Source of the DNA: Alloalcanivorax dieselolei B5
GTDB taxonomy: Bacteria; Pseudomonadota; Gammaproteobacteria; Pseudomonadales; Alcanivoracaceae
NCBI RefSeq assembly: GCF_000300005.1
Contig: NC_018691.1
Span: 3,534,001 to 3,598,000 of the forward strand
Length of the DNA stretch: 64,000 bases
Direction of reading: 5' to 3'
Positions 25,361 to 34,007 of this stretch are shown piece after piece. Under the pieces are notes generated by a model, which searched no databases, was not told the DNA's origin, and worked only from the letters and a program-made list of their open reading frames with translations. The translations under genes were made by a program, and so were the position numbers. How positions within the stretch are numbered: the first letter of the stretch is position 1; each line of letters opens with the position of its first letter.

Positions 25361-28201
25361 ATGATCAAACGATGGACCGGCCTCAGTCTTATCCTGGCCT
25401 GCTTGATTCTCACCGCCTGTGGTGGCAGCGGTGGCGGCAGCCACCCTGGTAATAACGGCGGCACCCCACCAACGAATCCCGACGACGGCGGAGACGACAA
25501 TGGACCGCCGCCCGGCACCATTAACGTGTCTCCCAAGGCGGATGCCGGACCGGATCAGAACGTCAAGGTGGGGGATACCGTTACCCTCGATGGCACCAAA
25601 AGCCGCGACGAAGACGGCGATCCCCTCACCTATCGATGGGAACTGGAATCCCGTCCTGATGGCAGCGCCGCTGAGTTGCAGGGTGCGGACACCGTCAAGC
25701 CCACTTTCGTCCCCGACCTGGACGGCGAGTACGTCGTCAGTTTATCCGTGAACGACGGCAAGGCCGATAGCAAAGCCGACCGCGTCACCATTACCGCCGA
25801 CCACGACAACAGCGCCCCGGTTGCGGACGCTGGTCCCGATCAATCGGTGAAAACCGGAGCCACTGTTACCTTGGATGGCTCCGCCAGCAGCGACGCGGAT
25901 GGCGACCTCCTAAGCCATCAATGGTCCTTCGTCACCCGCCCTGAAGGGAGCATGGCGGAGTTGGAAGCCAGCGACACCGCCAAGCCGCGCTTTGTACCGG
26001 ATGTGGATGGCGTCTATGAGATCGCATTGGTGGTCAATGACGGCCTCATCGATAGTGCCTCCGCCACGATCACCGTCACCGCCTCAACCCCGAACAGCGC
26101 CCCCGTGTCTCACGCGGGTAACGATCAGAGCGTCACCGAAGGCGCCACCGTTACCTTGAACGGCTCCGGCAGCAGCGACGCCGATGGCGACCCCTTGAGT
26201 TATCAATGGTCGTTCGTATCCCGCCCTGACGGCAGTACCGCTACGCTCGCCAGTGCGGATACCGTGGCGCCCACCTTCGTCGCGGATGTCGCTGGTACTT
26301 TCGTGATCGAGTTGATCGTCAACGACGGCCAGATCGACAGCGAGCCGACCAGCGTGTCCGTCACGGCGGAACAGGCCAATGTTCCACCGGTGGCCGACGC
26401 CGGCCGTGATCAGAACGTCATCGCGGGCATCACTGTCTCACTGGACGGCTCCGCCAGCAGCGACGCGGATGGGGATTCCCTGACGTATCAATGGACCTTC
26501 GTTGCCAAGCCCGATGGCAGCGCGGCGGCCCTTTCCGACGCCACCAAAGTCACCCCGACGTTCATCGCGGATCTGGCGGGCACCTATGTGCTGGAGCTGG
26601 TGGTCAACGACGGCGAGACCGCCAGCGCTGGTGACCGGATCACCATTACCGCCGAACGGGAAAACACCTTGCCCGTGGCCGATGCCGGGCCGGACCAGAA
26701 CGTCACCGAAGGCGCCACCGTTACCTTGAACGGCTCCGCCAGCAGCGACGCCGATGGCGACCCCTTGAGTTATCAATGGTCGTTCGTATCCCGGCCTGAC
26801 GGCAGCGCTGCGGCGCTCGATCAGCCCAACAGTGCCAAGCCCCAATTCGGCGCCGATGTCGAGGGGCAGTACGTCGTGCGACTGGTCGTGACCGATGAGG
26901 CCGGCGGCGTGAGCGACGCGGACACGGTAATGATCACGGTCAGCAAAGCTAACTCCATCCCTGTCGCCGATGCGGGTGCCAACCAGAGCGTACTGGTGGA
27001 TGACATCGTTGTTCTGGACGGTCGCAACAGCCGGGATGCCGATGGCGATCCTCTGAACTACCAATGGGGCTTTGTGTCGAAACCTGCGGGCAGCACCGCG
27101 ACGTTGTCGGATACCCAGGTCGTGTCCCCCACCTTCGTGGCTGATGTGGAAGGGAACTACGTTCTCAGCCTGGTGGTAAACGACGGCGAGGCCGACAGCG
27201 CCAGCGACAACGTGACCATCACCGCGGAACGTCTCAACACGGCACCGGTCGCGGACGCCGGGCATGACCAAAACGTCTATACCGGCACATTGGTCACCTT
27301 GGATGGCTCCGGCAGCCATGATGCGGACGGTGACTCGCTGACGTATCAATGGCGGCTGGTCTCCTCGCCGGCGGGTAGTGCGGCGGCTTTAGTCGATGCC
27401 ACAACGTCCACGCCGTCTTTCACGCCGGATTTTGATGGCACCTACGTGGCCGAACTGAAAGTCAGTGATGGCGAACAGGAAAGCCCGGCAAGCCAGGTCA
27501 CCATCACCGCCACTACCGCAAACAGCGTTCCGGTGGCCAACGCGGGGCCGGATCAATCCGTCTATGTGGGCAGCACGGTCACCCTGGACGGCAGCGGCAG
27601 CTCGGATGCGGACGGGGATCCACTGACCTACACCTGGACCCTTCAGTCCGGTCCGGCCGGTTCCTCCGCAGAGTTGGTGGATGCCGGTACCGTCGCCCCG
27701 TCCTTCACGCCGGATGTGGCGGGTGACTATGTGGTGAACCTGACGGTGAGTGACGGGGAAAGCAGCAGTAATACAGCCTCCGTTAAGATCCAGGCCGCCA
27801 ATCCCAAGCTTCGAATGGAAAAGCAGGAAACGGATGTCTTGGGCAATCCAACCGGCTGGAGTTCAGTTGGCCTTCCCTATACGACCAGCCGCTCATCCTC
27901 CCGAAGCTGTGTCGGCTCCTGTGGAGACCGGTATACGCTGAGCACCTTCCGACTGACGGCCGTGGGCCGGAACTACACCGTGAAAAATGTTCAGGCGGTC
28001 ATCATCAGTGGCGCCGGTACTGGCCTCAATCCGCGTATCACAGGCCTGAGTTCCGACCAGGTCATCGCGGACGGCACCACCGTTGGCTTCACTTTGGACG
28101 TGTCCTACGTGCGGGTATCCAACGTTACCGTCCAATTCTCGTTCGAGGTGGACGAAACGGGTGATCGATTCACGGCTACGGAGACCATAACGCTGCGATA
28201 A
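25361..28201 (+). CDS. Lipoprotein with eight tandem PKD-like domains
   Basis: 946 residues from the ATG at 25361, with AGGAG seven bases upstream. Lipobox LILTACGG gives a lipidated Cys near residue 20, then a Gly/Asn/Pro-rich linker. Residues about 55-800 hold eight PKD/REJ-like repeats of about 90 residues, each beginning like PVADAGPDQNVTEGATVTL and ending VVNDG plus a TITA strand. A unique C-terminal domain (about 805-946) has a Cys pair (SCVGSCGDR). Probably displayed on the outer membrane for adhesion or matrix contact. Repeats 3 and 5 are nearly identical in DNA over about 100 bp (26131-26235 and 26700-26803), a sign of recent repeat exchange. Confidence 0.85.
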   Translation: MIKRWTGLSLILACLILTACGGSGGGSHPGNNGGTPPTNPDDGGDDNGPPPGTINVSPKADAGPDQNVKVGDTVTLDGTKSRDEDGDPLTYRWELESRPDGSAAELQGADTVKPTFVPDLDGEYVVSLSVNDGKADSKADRVTITADHDNSAPVADAGPDQSVKTGATVTLDGSASSDADGDLLSHQWSFVTRPEGSMAELEASDTAKPRFVPDVDGVYEIALVVNDGLIDSASATITVTASTPNSAPVSHAGNDQSVTEGATVTLNGSGSSDADGDPLSYQWSFVSRPDGSTATLASADTVAPTFVADVAGTFVIELIVNDGQIDSEPTSVSVTAEQANVPPVADAGRDQNVIAGITVSLDGSASSDADGDSLTYQWTFVAKPDGSAAALSDATKVTPTFIADLAGTYVLELVVNDGETASAGDRITITAERENTLPVADAGPDQNVTEGATVTLNGSASSDADGDPLSYQWSFVSRPDGSAAALDQPNSAKPQFGADVEGQYVVRLVVTDEAGGVSDADTVMITVSKANSIPVADAGANQSVLVDDIVVLDGRNSRDADGDPLNYQWGFVSKPAGSTATLSDTQVVSPTFVADVEGNYVLSLVVNDGEADSASDNVTITAERLNTAPVADAGHDQNVYTGTLVTLDGSGSHDADGDSLTYQWRLVSSPAGSAAALVDATTSTPSFTPDFDGTYVAELKVSDGEQESPASQVTITATTANSVPVANAGPDQSVYVGSTVTLDGSGSSDADGDPLTYTWTLQSGPAGSSAELVDAGTVAPSFTPDVAGDYVVNLTVSDGESSSNTASVKIQAANPKLRMEKQETDVLGNPTGWSSVGLPYTTSRSSSRSCVGSCGDRYTLSTFRLTAVGRNYTVKNVQAVIISGAGTGLNPRITGLSSDQVIADGTTVGFTLDVSYVRVSNVTVQFSFEVDETGDRFTATETITLR

Positions 28202-28217
28202 ACCGACACTCGCGTCT

Positions 28218-28254
28218 TGCTCGGGGGCCTGGCTGTGCATCAGGGCCCCGAGCA
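28218..28254 (+). terminator. Hairpin after the PKD lipoprotein gene
   Basis: TGCTCGGGGGCCTG and CAGGGCCCCGAGCA pair with one mismatch around a 9-base loop, 17 bp after the stop. There is no T-tract, so it may be a weak terminator or an mRNA-stabilising stem. Confidence 0.5.
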
Positions 28255-28334
28255 TGACGATGGGCTGGTCAGCGCGAACCACCGTCTCCCAGCTTGGCCA
28301 TCGATCCCCCAAAAACTCGGAAAAGGAATACTGA

Positions 28335-28586
28335 GTGAAACCCCATCGCAACCCGAGACGGGAGAGCGCCCTCGCAATCGTGATTGTGGGGCTGGGAGTG
28401 GCCGCTTTACTTGTTGCCCTGCTCTTCGGAGCAACCGACGAGAAGATCGGCAAACTTGCAGCTTCCGGCGCACTGATCCTGGGGATCATCGGCGCCTCAC
28501 AGCTATGGCGACAACCGCCTTTGGACCCGCCTCACTCCGACCGAACCGAGGGTAAACACACCAGCCCCGAAGAACGCAACCCTTAA
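28335..28586 (+). CDS. Small membrane protein, unknown
   Basis: 83 residues, GTG start at 28335 with AAAGGAA upstream. Two hydrophobic segments (about 12-31: ALAIVIVGLGVAALLVALLF, and 40-58: LAASGALILGIIGASQLW), then a charged Pro-rich tail. No family recognised. Lies between the PKD lipoprotein gene and an AT-rich lipoprotein gene on the same strand. Confidence 0.45.
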   Translation: MKPHRNPRRESALAIVIVGLGVAALLVALLFGATDEKIGKLAASGALILGIIGASQLWRQPPLDPPHSDRTEGKHTSPEERNP

Positions 28587-28630
28587 GCTCCCTAGCCTCA
28601 TTTATAATTTATATCGACAAGGAACAAACC

Positions 28631-29428
28631 ATGCTGCTACCCAAAGTAACAACCATATTACTTTTATCATTATTAATTATCGGCTGTTCATCAGATGTCG
28701 ACACGGTAAGAAAGGGTCGTCTACAGGAGTTTCCTGAGTATACTGTGTCTCAAGCATTAGAAAATAGAGATATATGCGAAGACACCAGCTGGACTACCTT
28801 TACCGACAGCCGAGGCCGAAAGATCGTTCGTTACAAATGCGAAATGAAAGGCATCGAGAAATATAATCTCGACATGGCTAACGATTTGATATCAAGATCG
28901 GAAGACAAATCTGTGCAAAATCAGCTTAGATCAGAAATTCAAAAAATGGAAAAAGAAATAAAGACAAACAAAGAAAAATTCGAAAAAATGAAAAATGATC
29001 GAGAAGCCCTTGATGGTTCCGGACTACTAGGAAAAGATTTTAATGAATATTGGCGTCAAAGAGACGAGATAGGAAACCTGAATATTGCAAGAGCAAACCA
29101 AATAATGAGAGAGCGCCAATTAACAAAGAAGATAGAGCAGAACAAAAAACTCATAAAAGAAGAGGATATACTAGACAAGAAAAACAGAAAAACCGGCGAA
29201 TACATCCTTAACAACTACAAAGGCACCGGCGCCTATGAAACCATCGACTGGGTTGTGATCGAGGATGGAACCTTTATGGTTATTGGGGGGAGTCTTCATG
29301 AAGTGGAACTTGGGCAGAGCGAATTTAGAGAAATACCCAACCAGGATATTGACCTAGCTCTTGACTTAATCTACCAGAACGTACCAAGCCATTACTTCTA
29401 CTACAAAGAAGCACTAGGGTTATTCTAA
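28631..29428 (+). CDS. Coiled-coil lipoprotein, AT-rich accessory gene
   Basis: 265 residues. Signal and lipobox LLIIGCSS put the lipidated Cys near residue 19. Residues about 95-190 are a strongly charged coiled coil (K/E/N-rich, for example EIQKMEKEIKTNKEKFEKMK). The C-terminal 60 residues look globular (WVVIEDGTFMVIGG). Base composition is far more AT-rich than the flanking genes, a sign of separate origin. No family recognised. AAGGAA precedes the ATG. First of three AT-rich plus-strand genes coding for envelope proteins. Confidence 0.65.
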   Translation: MLLPKVTTILLLSLLIIGCSSDVDTVRKGRLQEFPEYTVSQALENRDICEDTSWTTFTDSRGRKIVRYKCEMKGIEKYNLDMANDLISRSEDKSVQNQLRSEIQKMEKEIKTNKEKFEKMKNDREALDGSGLLGKDFNEYWRQRDEIGNLNIARANQIMRERQLTKKIEQNKKLIKEEDILDKKNRKTGEYILNNYKGTGAYETIDWVVIEDGTFMVIGGSLHEVELGQSEFREIPNQDIDLALDLIYQNVPSHYFYYKEALGLF

Positions 29429-29499
29429 AACACCGCCACCCAAGTTACCAACGGCTTCTTTCCATCTGAGAGGCCGTCTCAACTTCATAGGAAATACTA

Positions 29500-29805
29500 A
29501 TGAGAAATATTATACTCTGCTTTCTTTTTTTATCCCTTTTTGCCTGCTCAGAACCAAGCTATAACGCCAAAGACAAGAGCACTCAGATTGATAGCTTTAT
29601 AAAACTGGCATCGAATGCCCCAAATGATCAGAAGGAGTATTTTTTTGATCTCTATGTCGCATACCTACAACCATACGAAGACATCAATGGCGAGATCGTT
29701 ACAGAAGACCTTAAAAACCTACATGGGATGAAGTTCGATGAAGTCATGAATGAGCTCTGGCAGCACTACGACAAAGTCGACTACTACTCTCAACACGATG
29801 AATAA
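29500..29805 (+). CDS. Small AT-rich lipoprotein
   Basis: 101 residues with lipobox SLFACSE (Cys near residue 16). The mature part is acidic (DQKEYFFDLYVAYLQPYEDI, then KVDYYSQHDE) and has no membrane segment. No family recognised. Follows the coiled-coil lipoprotein gene by 71 bp; GC equally low. Size, acidity and secretion would fit an immunity lipoprotein, but no toxin gene is adjacent, so this stays open. Confidence 0.55.
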   Translation: MRNIILCFLFLSLFACSEPSYNAKDKSTQIDSFIKLASNAPNDQKEYFFDLYVAYLQPYEDINGEIVTEDLKNLHGMKFDEVMNELWQHYDKVDYYSQHDE

Positions 29806-29834
29806 CAGCATTACCATTACTGGAAGGCACCGTT

Positions 29835-30206
29835 ATGGGAATAGTTATTGCAGTTATCCTGTTAATTGGAATTATATCATTACCTCTCACATTATTCAAA
29901 GAAACGTCTGCAATGGGGATTTATGTAAGGGCAAACACGCCTCTTATCTCAGTCATGGCTACAGAAAGATTCTTTGCATCCTTTAACGGAAAGGTCCCAT
30001 CTGCCTTCATGGCAAGCACCGCGTTTATATACTCAATAATATCAATAAGTGAAGTTTTCAGAAGGAGAGGAGCTCCTTTTATAGAGTGGGCCGTAATAGC
30101 TGTTGGTGTGGCCTTCTTTTCTTCACCAGACAACAAATACATTGTTTATCTTATAATCTCTTTTCTCACTTTTATAATAGCCTACTCTAGCAGCCCAAAT
30201 AATTAA
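29835..30206 (+). CDS. Small integral membrane protein
   Basis: 123 residues with about four hydrophobic segments (about 3-21, 54-72, 82-95, 101-117). No family recognised. ATG at 29835 with GGAAGG upstream. Last of the AT-rich trio; 29 bp after the preceding stop, so likely co-transcribed. Convergent with the alpA-like gene downstream. Confidence 0.5.
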   Translation: MGIVIAVILLIGIISLPLTLFKETSAMGIYVRANTPLISVMATERFFASFNGKVPSAFMASTAFIYSIISISEVFRRRGAPFIEWAVIAVGVAFFSSPDNKYIVYLIISFLTFIIAYSSSPNN

Positions 30207-30251
30207 TCTTATAAAAACCGATACAATTCACAATCCAACCAAAATACATCC

Positions 30252-30458
30252 TTAATTTCTTGTGCTTTGCTCCTCCTCCCCATCCCTCTCCTCTATCCGC
30301 TCCATAATCCAAGACTCTATTTCATCAGCGACCCAGCCTGCTGCACGTGCACCCAAACTGACCTGTTTGGGAAAGCGTCCTTCAGAGATCGCTTTATAAA
30401 TGGCTGACCGCTTCAGACCGGTGGTATCCATAACTTCTTTCAAACGCATGATTCTCAT
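30252..30458 (-). CDS. AlpA-family excisionase/activator
   Basis: 68 residues from the ATG at 30458; the longer frame to 30566 overlaps the upstream gene and adds no recognisable sequence. It is an AlpA-type winged helix-turn-helix: MRLKEVMDTTGLKRSAIYKA, then SEGRFPKQVSLGARAAGWV and ADEIESWI. AlpA regulators sit on P4-like satellites and islands and control integrase genes or act as excisionases. The gene follows the YfjJ/Gp2-like gene by 25 bp on the same strand; the element's integrase is now a wreck near 33 kb. Confidence 0.88.
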   Translation of the reverse strand: MRIMRLKEVMDTTGLKRSAIYKAISEGRFPKQVSLGARAAGWVADEIESWIMERIEERDGEEEQSTRN

Positions 30459-30483
30459 GATGATTAACACCTCGGCATTCGTC

Positions 30484-31236
30484 TCATGCGATAGGGCCTG
30501 GCTGTAAAATATAACCGTAACGACCTCCCCCTCGACTGCACCGAAGGTTCCGAAAACCATCTCCAAACTGCTTTGTCTCTTCTTTGGCCAAATAGCTCAG
30601 TCGATTGAATAATCCTGCTATCTGGCTATCACACACTGCCGAATGCCGCTTTATCCGGTAGACACCTCCTTCCGGAAAATGCACCAACCCCACCGCTTGC
30701 TCCGTAGTCCACCCCAACGCACGGGCCCAAGCCGCGACAATACGTTTTGCCAGACCATCTGGACGTTCAATGCGAGGGTCCGCCGGGATATCAGGATCGA
30801 ACTCGCCCGTCCCATTTGCTCGCGGCATTTCGCCAAGGCCTCGGTAGCAATCCCCGTTCAGAAACAAGCACACATGAAAGTGGTGCTGATGAGACACGCC
30901 TTGCTCTCTCACGCAAACATATTCGAGTCGACACCGAGGTGCTGTCCTTCCATCCCGCTTACGTTTCATCAGCTCAGCCTCTAGTTGAGCTCGCAATGAC
31001 TGTATAAACCGTTCTATTAGATCCCCTCGGCGATAATACCCATTTACCGGCAGAGCAAGATCCACCCGCACAGCCATAGTTCTTGGCTGGCTGTGGATAG
31101 CCCGTGTCATCGTTTCGTGAATTCGCTCTAAATAGGGGATAAAGAGAGGTCCTCGTTGAAGCTGAACATCGTAGCCTTGCCAAGGGCCTGAGTGATGAAG
31201 GGAGAGATTGGTATTATCGTGATTACGTTTTCGCAT
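30484..31236 (-). CDS. YagK/YfjJ (inovirus Gp2) family replication-type protein
   Basis: 250 residues from the ATG at 31236, preceded by GAGGAG six bases upstream (better supported than the in-frame start at 31281). Matches the YagK/YfjJ C-terminal domain family found on satellites, cryptic prophages and inoviruses: RTMAVRVDLALPVN, HHFHVCLFLNGDCY, RIVAAWARALG, LFNRLSYLAKEETKQ. The H-x-H strand recalls a Rep-type fold, and a replication-initiation role is often proposed but not shown for this group. Paired with alpA, it marks a satellite-like element. Full length. Confidence 0.8.
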   Translation of the reverse strand: MRKRNHDNTNLSLHHSGPWQGYDVQLQRGPLFIPYLERIHETMTRAIHSQPRTMAVRVDLALPVNGYYRRGDLIERFIQSLRAQLEAELMKRKRDGRTAPRCRLEYVCVREQGVSHQHHFHVCLFLNGDCYRGLGEMPRANGTGEFDPDIPADPRIERPDGLAKRIVAAWARALGWTTEQAVGLVHFPEGGVYRIKRHSAVCDSQIAGLFNRLSYLAKEETKQFGDGFRNLRCSRGGGRYGYILQPGPIA

Positions 31237-31769
31237 TTTTTGCTCCTCAGAACAGTAGTGTTCATAGGAACAAGCCGCCATTTATTTTTTTAAGCTCTGC
31301 AACTCCAGCAACACCAATTACACCCTGCTATATTCTTTATTTTCCATCAGCCACAAGAGAATTTGACATTTTCATGCCGAAGAACCTATCTAAGAATAAG
31401 CCAAAAGCCCCTGTTAATGATAAAAAATCATTATAATCATAACTATATACCGTTCAGAAAATAACCATTTCTGCGCACAAACACTGCGCCAAGATAGTTA
31501 TCTACGCTTCCGCTTTAGATCATCCCTTGACTCTCATGATTTGAGAACGCTGCCAACCCTCATCCTAATTCGTGCCTTTTGAGAGATGCTCCATCGCTCA
31601 ACCTCTCGCTCTTAATTTTTTCAAAATCCTTTTCTTCTTTATCTTCCACTTTATACATACGATGTATTCTTTAGTGTTGCGGTTTACTTGACATACATTT
31701 AATCCTAAGTTAAACATTACACTAAACCCTTCTTTTAATTACACTCAAAACTCTACATGTAGATGCCAT
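31237..31769. other. AT-rich intergenic region of the satellite block
   Basis: 533 bp with no gene, much more AT-rich than average. Divergent promoters for the YfjJ-like and ribbon-helix-helix genes must lie here. An inverted pair TTTAGTGT (near 31670) and ACACTAAA (near 31722), with a further ATTACACT close by, could be protein-binding sites, possibly for the ribbon-helix-helix product or as replication iterons. No RNA gene recognised. Confidence 0.4.
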
Positions 31770-32678
31770 ATGATCATGTACTCCCCTTTCACAGAAACAC
31801 CGCCCCTCCCCCACCTCAGTAAACGAGAGAAGTATTGGTTACGCCTGCACTTATCCTACAATTCGGATTGGGTTTACCCAGGAAGCTCTGAGAAGATCAA
31901 AAGTGTCGAGTCGATCGTTGAGGATTTGGCCGACAACTGGAACAGACATTACATGTCCTCTCACATTAGGACATGGAAGGAGGCTTATTTTCTGCCCAAC
32001 AATGAACTGAGTTGGATATCAGCCGATAATGACAGGCAGTTAATTTGGCTACTCAATGAACTAAACATTGCCATTCCAAATATAATTGTTCGAGATCCTC
32101 CCCCTTCTCTCTTTCTCCAAGTTCAGATATTGCTCCAACCTCCTGACCCAGCAACCATACCCTCTGAACGAAGATATCACTCCGTCATTGCAACAATTGA
32201 CGCCTGGGCCATTCGTTTGGACCAAAAGAGAGAGGTCCTTGATAAAATGAGACAATATTGGGATCAATGTCAGATAACCTGGAGTCAGATAAAGTGGCTT
32301 AATAAAAGAGATATCAGCCAGCTAAACTGGGCTATTGAGTACATCAATAAGTCCATGCTCTGGAAGCAGCACGATCTGCTTTTCTCATGTCGGCACTCCT
32401 CCGACCCCAAAGAGAAATATACGTATATACTTGGCTTTCTCGACCACTTATATAGGTTGGGCAAGGACTCCCAAGAGCTTTTCACAATCAAAATGCGCAA
32501 GACTTGGTCCCAGAAGAAATATCGGGAGTCCGAGAAGGCGAAGAAGCAGGTATACTTCTCGTTAAGCGACGAGGCTAGGCGCCACCTTGAACAGCTCGAA
32601 AAAGCCCGAAAACAGTCAAAGAATCGCATCATCGAAGACCTGCTCTCACAAGCAGTGAAATCCAAGCCCTTCGAGTAA
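31770..32678 (+). CDS. Ribbon-helix-helix DNA-binding protein with large helical N-terminal domain
   Basis: 302 residues, ATG at 31770 or 31776; no clear ribosome site for either. Residues 1-250 are novel to me: Trp-rich (about 15 Trp) and mostly helical. The C-terminal 50 residues look like a ribbon-helix-helix unit: a basic linker (WSQKKYRESEKAKKQ), a beta strand VYFSLSD, then two helices (EARRHLEQLEKARKQSKNRI, IEDLLSQAV). This order, helical bundle then C-terminal RHH, recalls MatP, the terminus-organising protein, though I see no sequence match in the N-terminal part. Satellite-borne; possible partition, copy-control or repressor role. Confidence 0.6.
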   Translation: MIMYSPFTETPPLPHLSKREKYWLRLHLSYNSDWVYPGSSEKIKSVESIVEDLADNWNRHYMSSHIRTWKEAYFLPNNELSWISADNDRQLIWLLNELNIAIPNIIVRDPPPSLFLQVQILLQPPDPATIPSERRYHSVIATIDAWAIRLDQKREVLDKMRQYWDQCQITWSQIKWLNKRDISQLNWAIEYINKSMLWKQHDLLFSCRHSSDPKEKYTYILGFLDHLYRLGKDSQELFTIKMRKTWSQKKYRESEKAKKQVYFSLSDEARRHLEQLEKARKQSKNRIIEDLLSQAVKSKPFE

Positions 32679-32691
32679 CCCTCGGCTAACT

Positions 32692-32715
32692 GGTGGACAA
32701 TACGGTGGGCAACAC
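32692..32715. repeat. 12-bp tandem pair, candidate integrase arm sites
   Basis: GGTGGACAATAC and GGTGGGCAACAC follow each other directly, 10 of 12 bases equal. The sequence resembles the perfect 12-bp pair at 33366-33389 beside tRNA-Pro. Short tandem repeats of this kind are usual near phage and island attachment sites. It lies 14 bp after the RHH gene and may mark that element's end. Confidence 0.45.
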
Positions 32716-32913
32716 GCAATAATCCACTGTTAAAAATAAGCAACCCATTGTTTTATAAGGTTTTATTTATTTTTCGCGATAAGCAGATCCAAGACATGGA
32801 CCAGCAATACCTGGCGGAACTGTCACGAACCCCAAGACCACCTGGACGCCCCCGGCCAATGGTATCGCGTACTTCCCCAGCACCGGACAACGAGACGCTC
32901 TGAAGCTGAAAGT

Positions 32914-33358
32914 CTATCGAAGCGTATCCAGGTGGTCCGCCCAACGCTGCAGCCACTCCCGGCATTCTTCCTCATAACCGCGCAAGTTATAGGCCCCCTC
33001 GATGCCAGGAGGGCCCCGATCACTTCGGCGACATCACTGGGGCAGCGCAGCCATGCCAAGCCAGTGCGCACGGAGCGCCTCAGGCGGCGCGCAGGGTGTT
33101 GAAGAGGGTACGGCGGGCCGATTGCTTGGGCTTTGAGCTTGCGCCTGCCAGGGATGCACTTACGCTCACCTGGGAATCGACAACCACCCGACTCTCAGAC
33201 AGATACAGCTCCACCAGATCAGCGATGGTGAAGCTGCCGGCCTGTTCCTGCCGTTCGCGGGTACACTCCGCTTTGGGACAGACGCCGCTGGCGCGCAGGG
33301 CCTTCTGTCCGACGGGTTCACTCGGGCCCGGGCAAGCGTCATCGCCGGGGCCGAGCAA
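32914..33358 (-). pseudogene. Decayed tyrosine-recombinase integrase next to tRNA-Pro
   Basis: Two pieces of one integrase are visible. The upstream piece (33358 to 33080) carries the helical core-binding start of P4-type integrases: KAECTRERQEQAGSFTIADL, VELYLSE. The downstream piece ends with the usual C-terminus: SDVAEV, then after a one-base shift IEGAYNLRGYEEECREWLQR, WADHLDTLR and a TAG at 32914. The N-terminal arm-binding domain and the central catalytic R-H-x-x-R part are gone. Position beside a tRNA 3' end and direction away from it fit the integrase of the island to the left. The element can no longer excise itself. Confidence 0.75.
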
Positions 33359-33365
33359 TTATTCG

Positions 33366-33389
33366 GTGGGGCAAAAAGTGGGGCAAAAA
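33366..33389. repeat. Perfect 12-bp tandem repeat beside tRNA-Pro
   Basis: GTGGGGCAAAAA occurs twice in a row, 55 bp from the tRNA 3' end. Likely integrase arm-type sites at the island's attachment end. I found no second copy of the tRNA-Pro 3' end in the window, so the far end of the island is probably outside it or lost. Confidence 0.55.
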
Positions 33390-33396
33390 TGCAGGC

Positions 33397-33435
33397 AACA
33401 AAAAAGGGGTTAGGCTGTGAATCGCCTAACCCCTT
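33397..33435 (-). terminator. Terminator of the tRNA-Pro transcript
   Basis: AAGGGGTTAGGC and GCCTAACCCCTT form a perfect 12-bp stem with an 8-base loop. On the minus strand it is followed by TTTTTTGTTG. It lies directly after the tRNA gene. Confidence 0.9.
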
Positions 33436-33443
33436 GTTTTGTT

Positions 33444-33520
33444 TGGTCGGGACGGGAGGATTCGAACCTCCGACCCCTTGCACCCCATGCAAGTGCGCTA
33501 CCAGACTGCGCTACGCCCCG
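33444..33520 (-). tRNA. tRNA-Pro (anticodon GGG)
   Basis: 77 nt with encoded CCA. Acceptor CGGGGCG pairs with CGTCCCG apart from a G-T. The anticodon arm CTTGC-ATGGGGT-GCAAG gives GGG; the T arm is GGAGGTTCGAATCCTCC. It is the insertion point of the island to the left and ends the ihfA/merR gene run. Its neighbours match the order seen in Pseudomonas. Confidence 0.97.
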
Positions 33521-33650
33521 AGAGTGGTTGCTTGCTCGGCAGAGAGGGCTCTGCGTCGAAGCGGCGGGAATCATAACGGATTCATGACGCGGATGGAACC
33601 CGAAAAACCGCCGCCCGGCGTTGGTTGGGTGGGAATTGGCCAGCCCCTCG

Positions 33651-34007
33651 TCAGGCCTTCAGCGCGTCCAGCACTTCCTCCAGCTCCACCCTCATTTGCC
33701 GGATCAGCTGATGGTAGCGAGTGGCGCTTTCGGAGTTGGCGTCGCCGGAGAGCTGCTGACGGGCACCGCCGATGGTGAAACCCTGCTCATACAGCAGGCT
33801 ACGGATCTGGCGGATGGTGAGCACATCCTGACGCTGGTAATAGCGGCGGTTGCCGCGCCGCTTCACCGGTTTCAGTTGCGGAAACTCCTGCTCCCAGTAA
33901 CGCAGCACATGCGGCTTCACATCGCACAGCTCGCTGACCTCACCAATGGTGAAGTAGCGTTTGCCGGGGATGGCGGGAAGCTCGTCGTTATTACTGGGTT
34001 CCAGCAT
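33651..34007 (-). CDS. MerR-family regulator downstream of ihfA
   Basis: 118 residues. MerR-type winged helix: [20 protein letters not shown], then [13 protein letters not shown] and [20 protein letters not shown] (about 17-80), followed by a short coiled coil. No metal-binding Cys cluster, so not a metal sensor. The first 17 bases overlap the end of ihfA, so it is co-translated. This gene is conserved in this place (ihfA, merR-like, tRNA-Pro) in Pseudomonas and relatives; target unknown. Confidence 0.92.
   Translation of the reverse strand: MLEPSNNDELPAIPGKRYFTIGEVSELCDVKPHVLRYWEQEFPQLKPVKRRGNRRYYQRQDVLTIRQIRSLLYEQGFTIGGARQQLSGDANSESATRYHQLIRQMRVELEEVLDALKA

Noticed and set aside
25801..27820. 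CRISPR array or DNA satellite
   Set aside because: The periodic signal comes from in-frame PKD-domain codons about 280 bp apart, not from short repeats with spacers.
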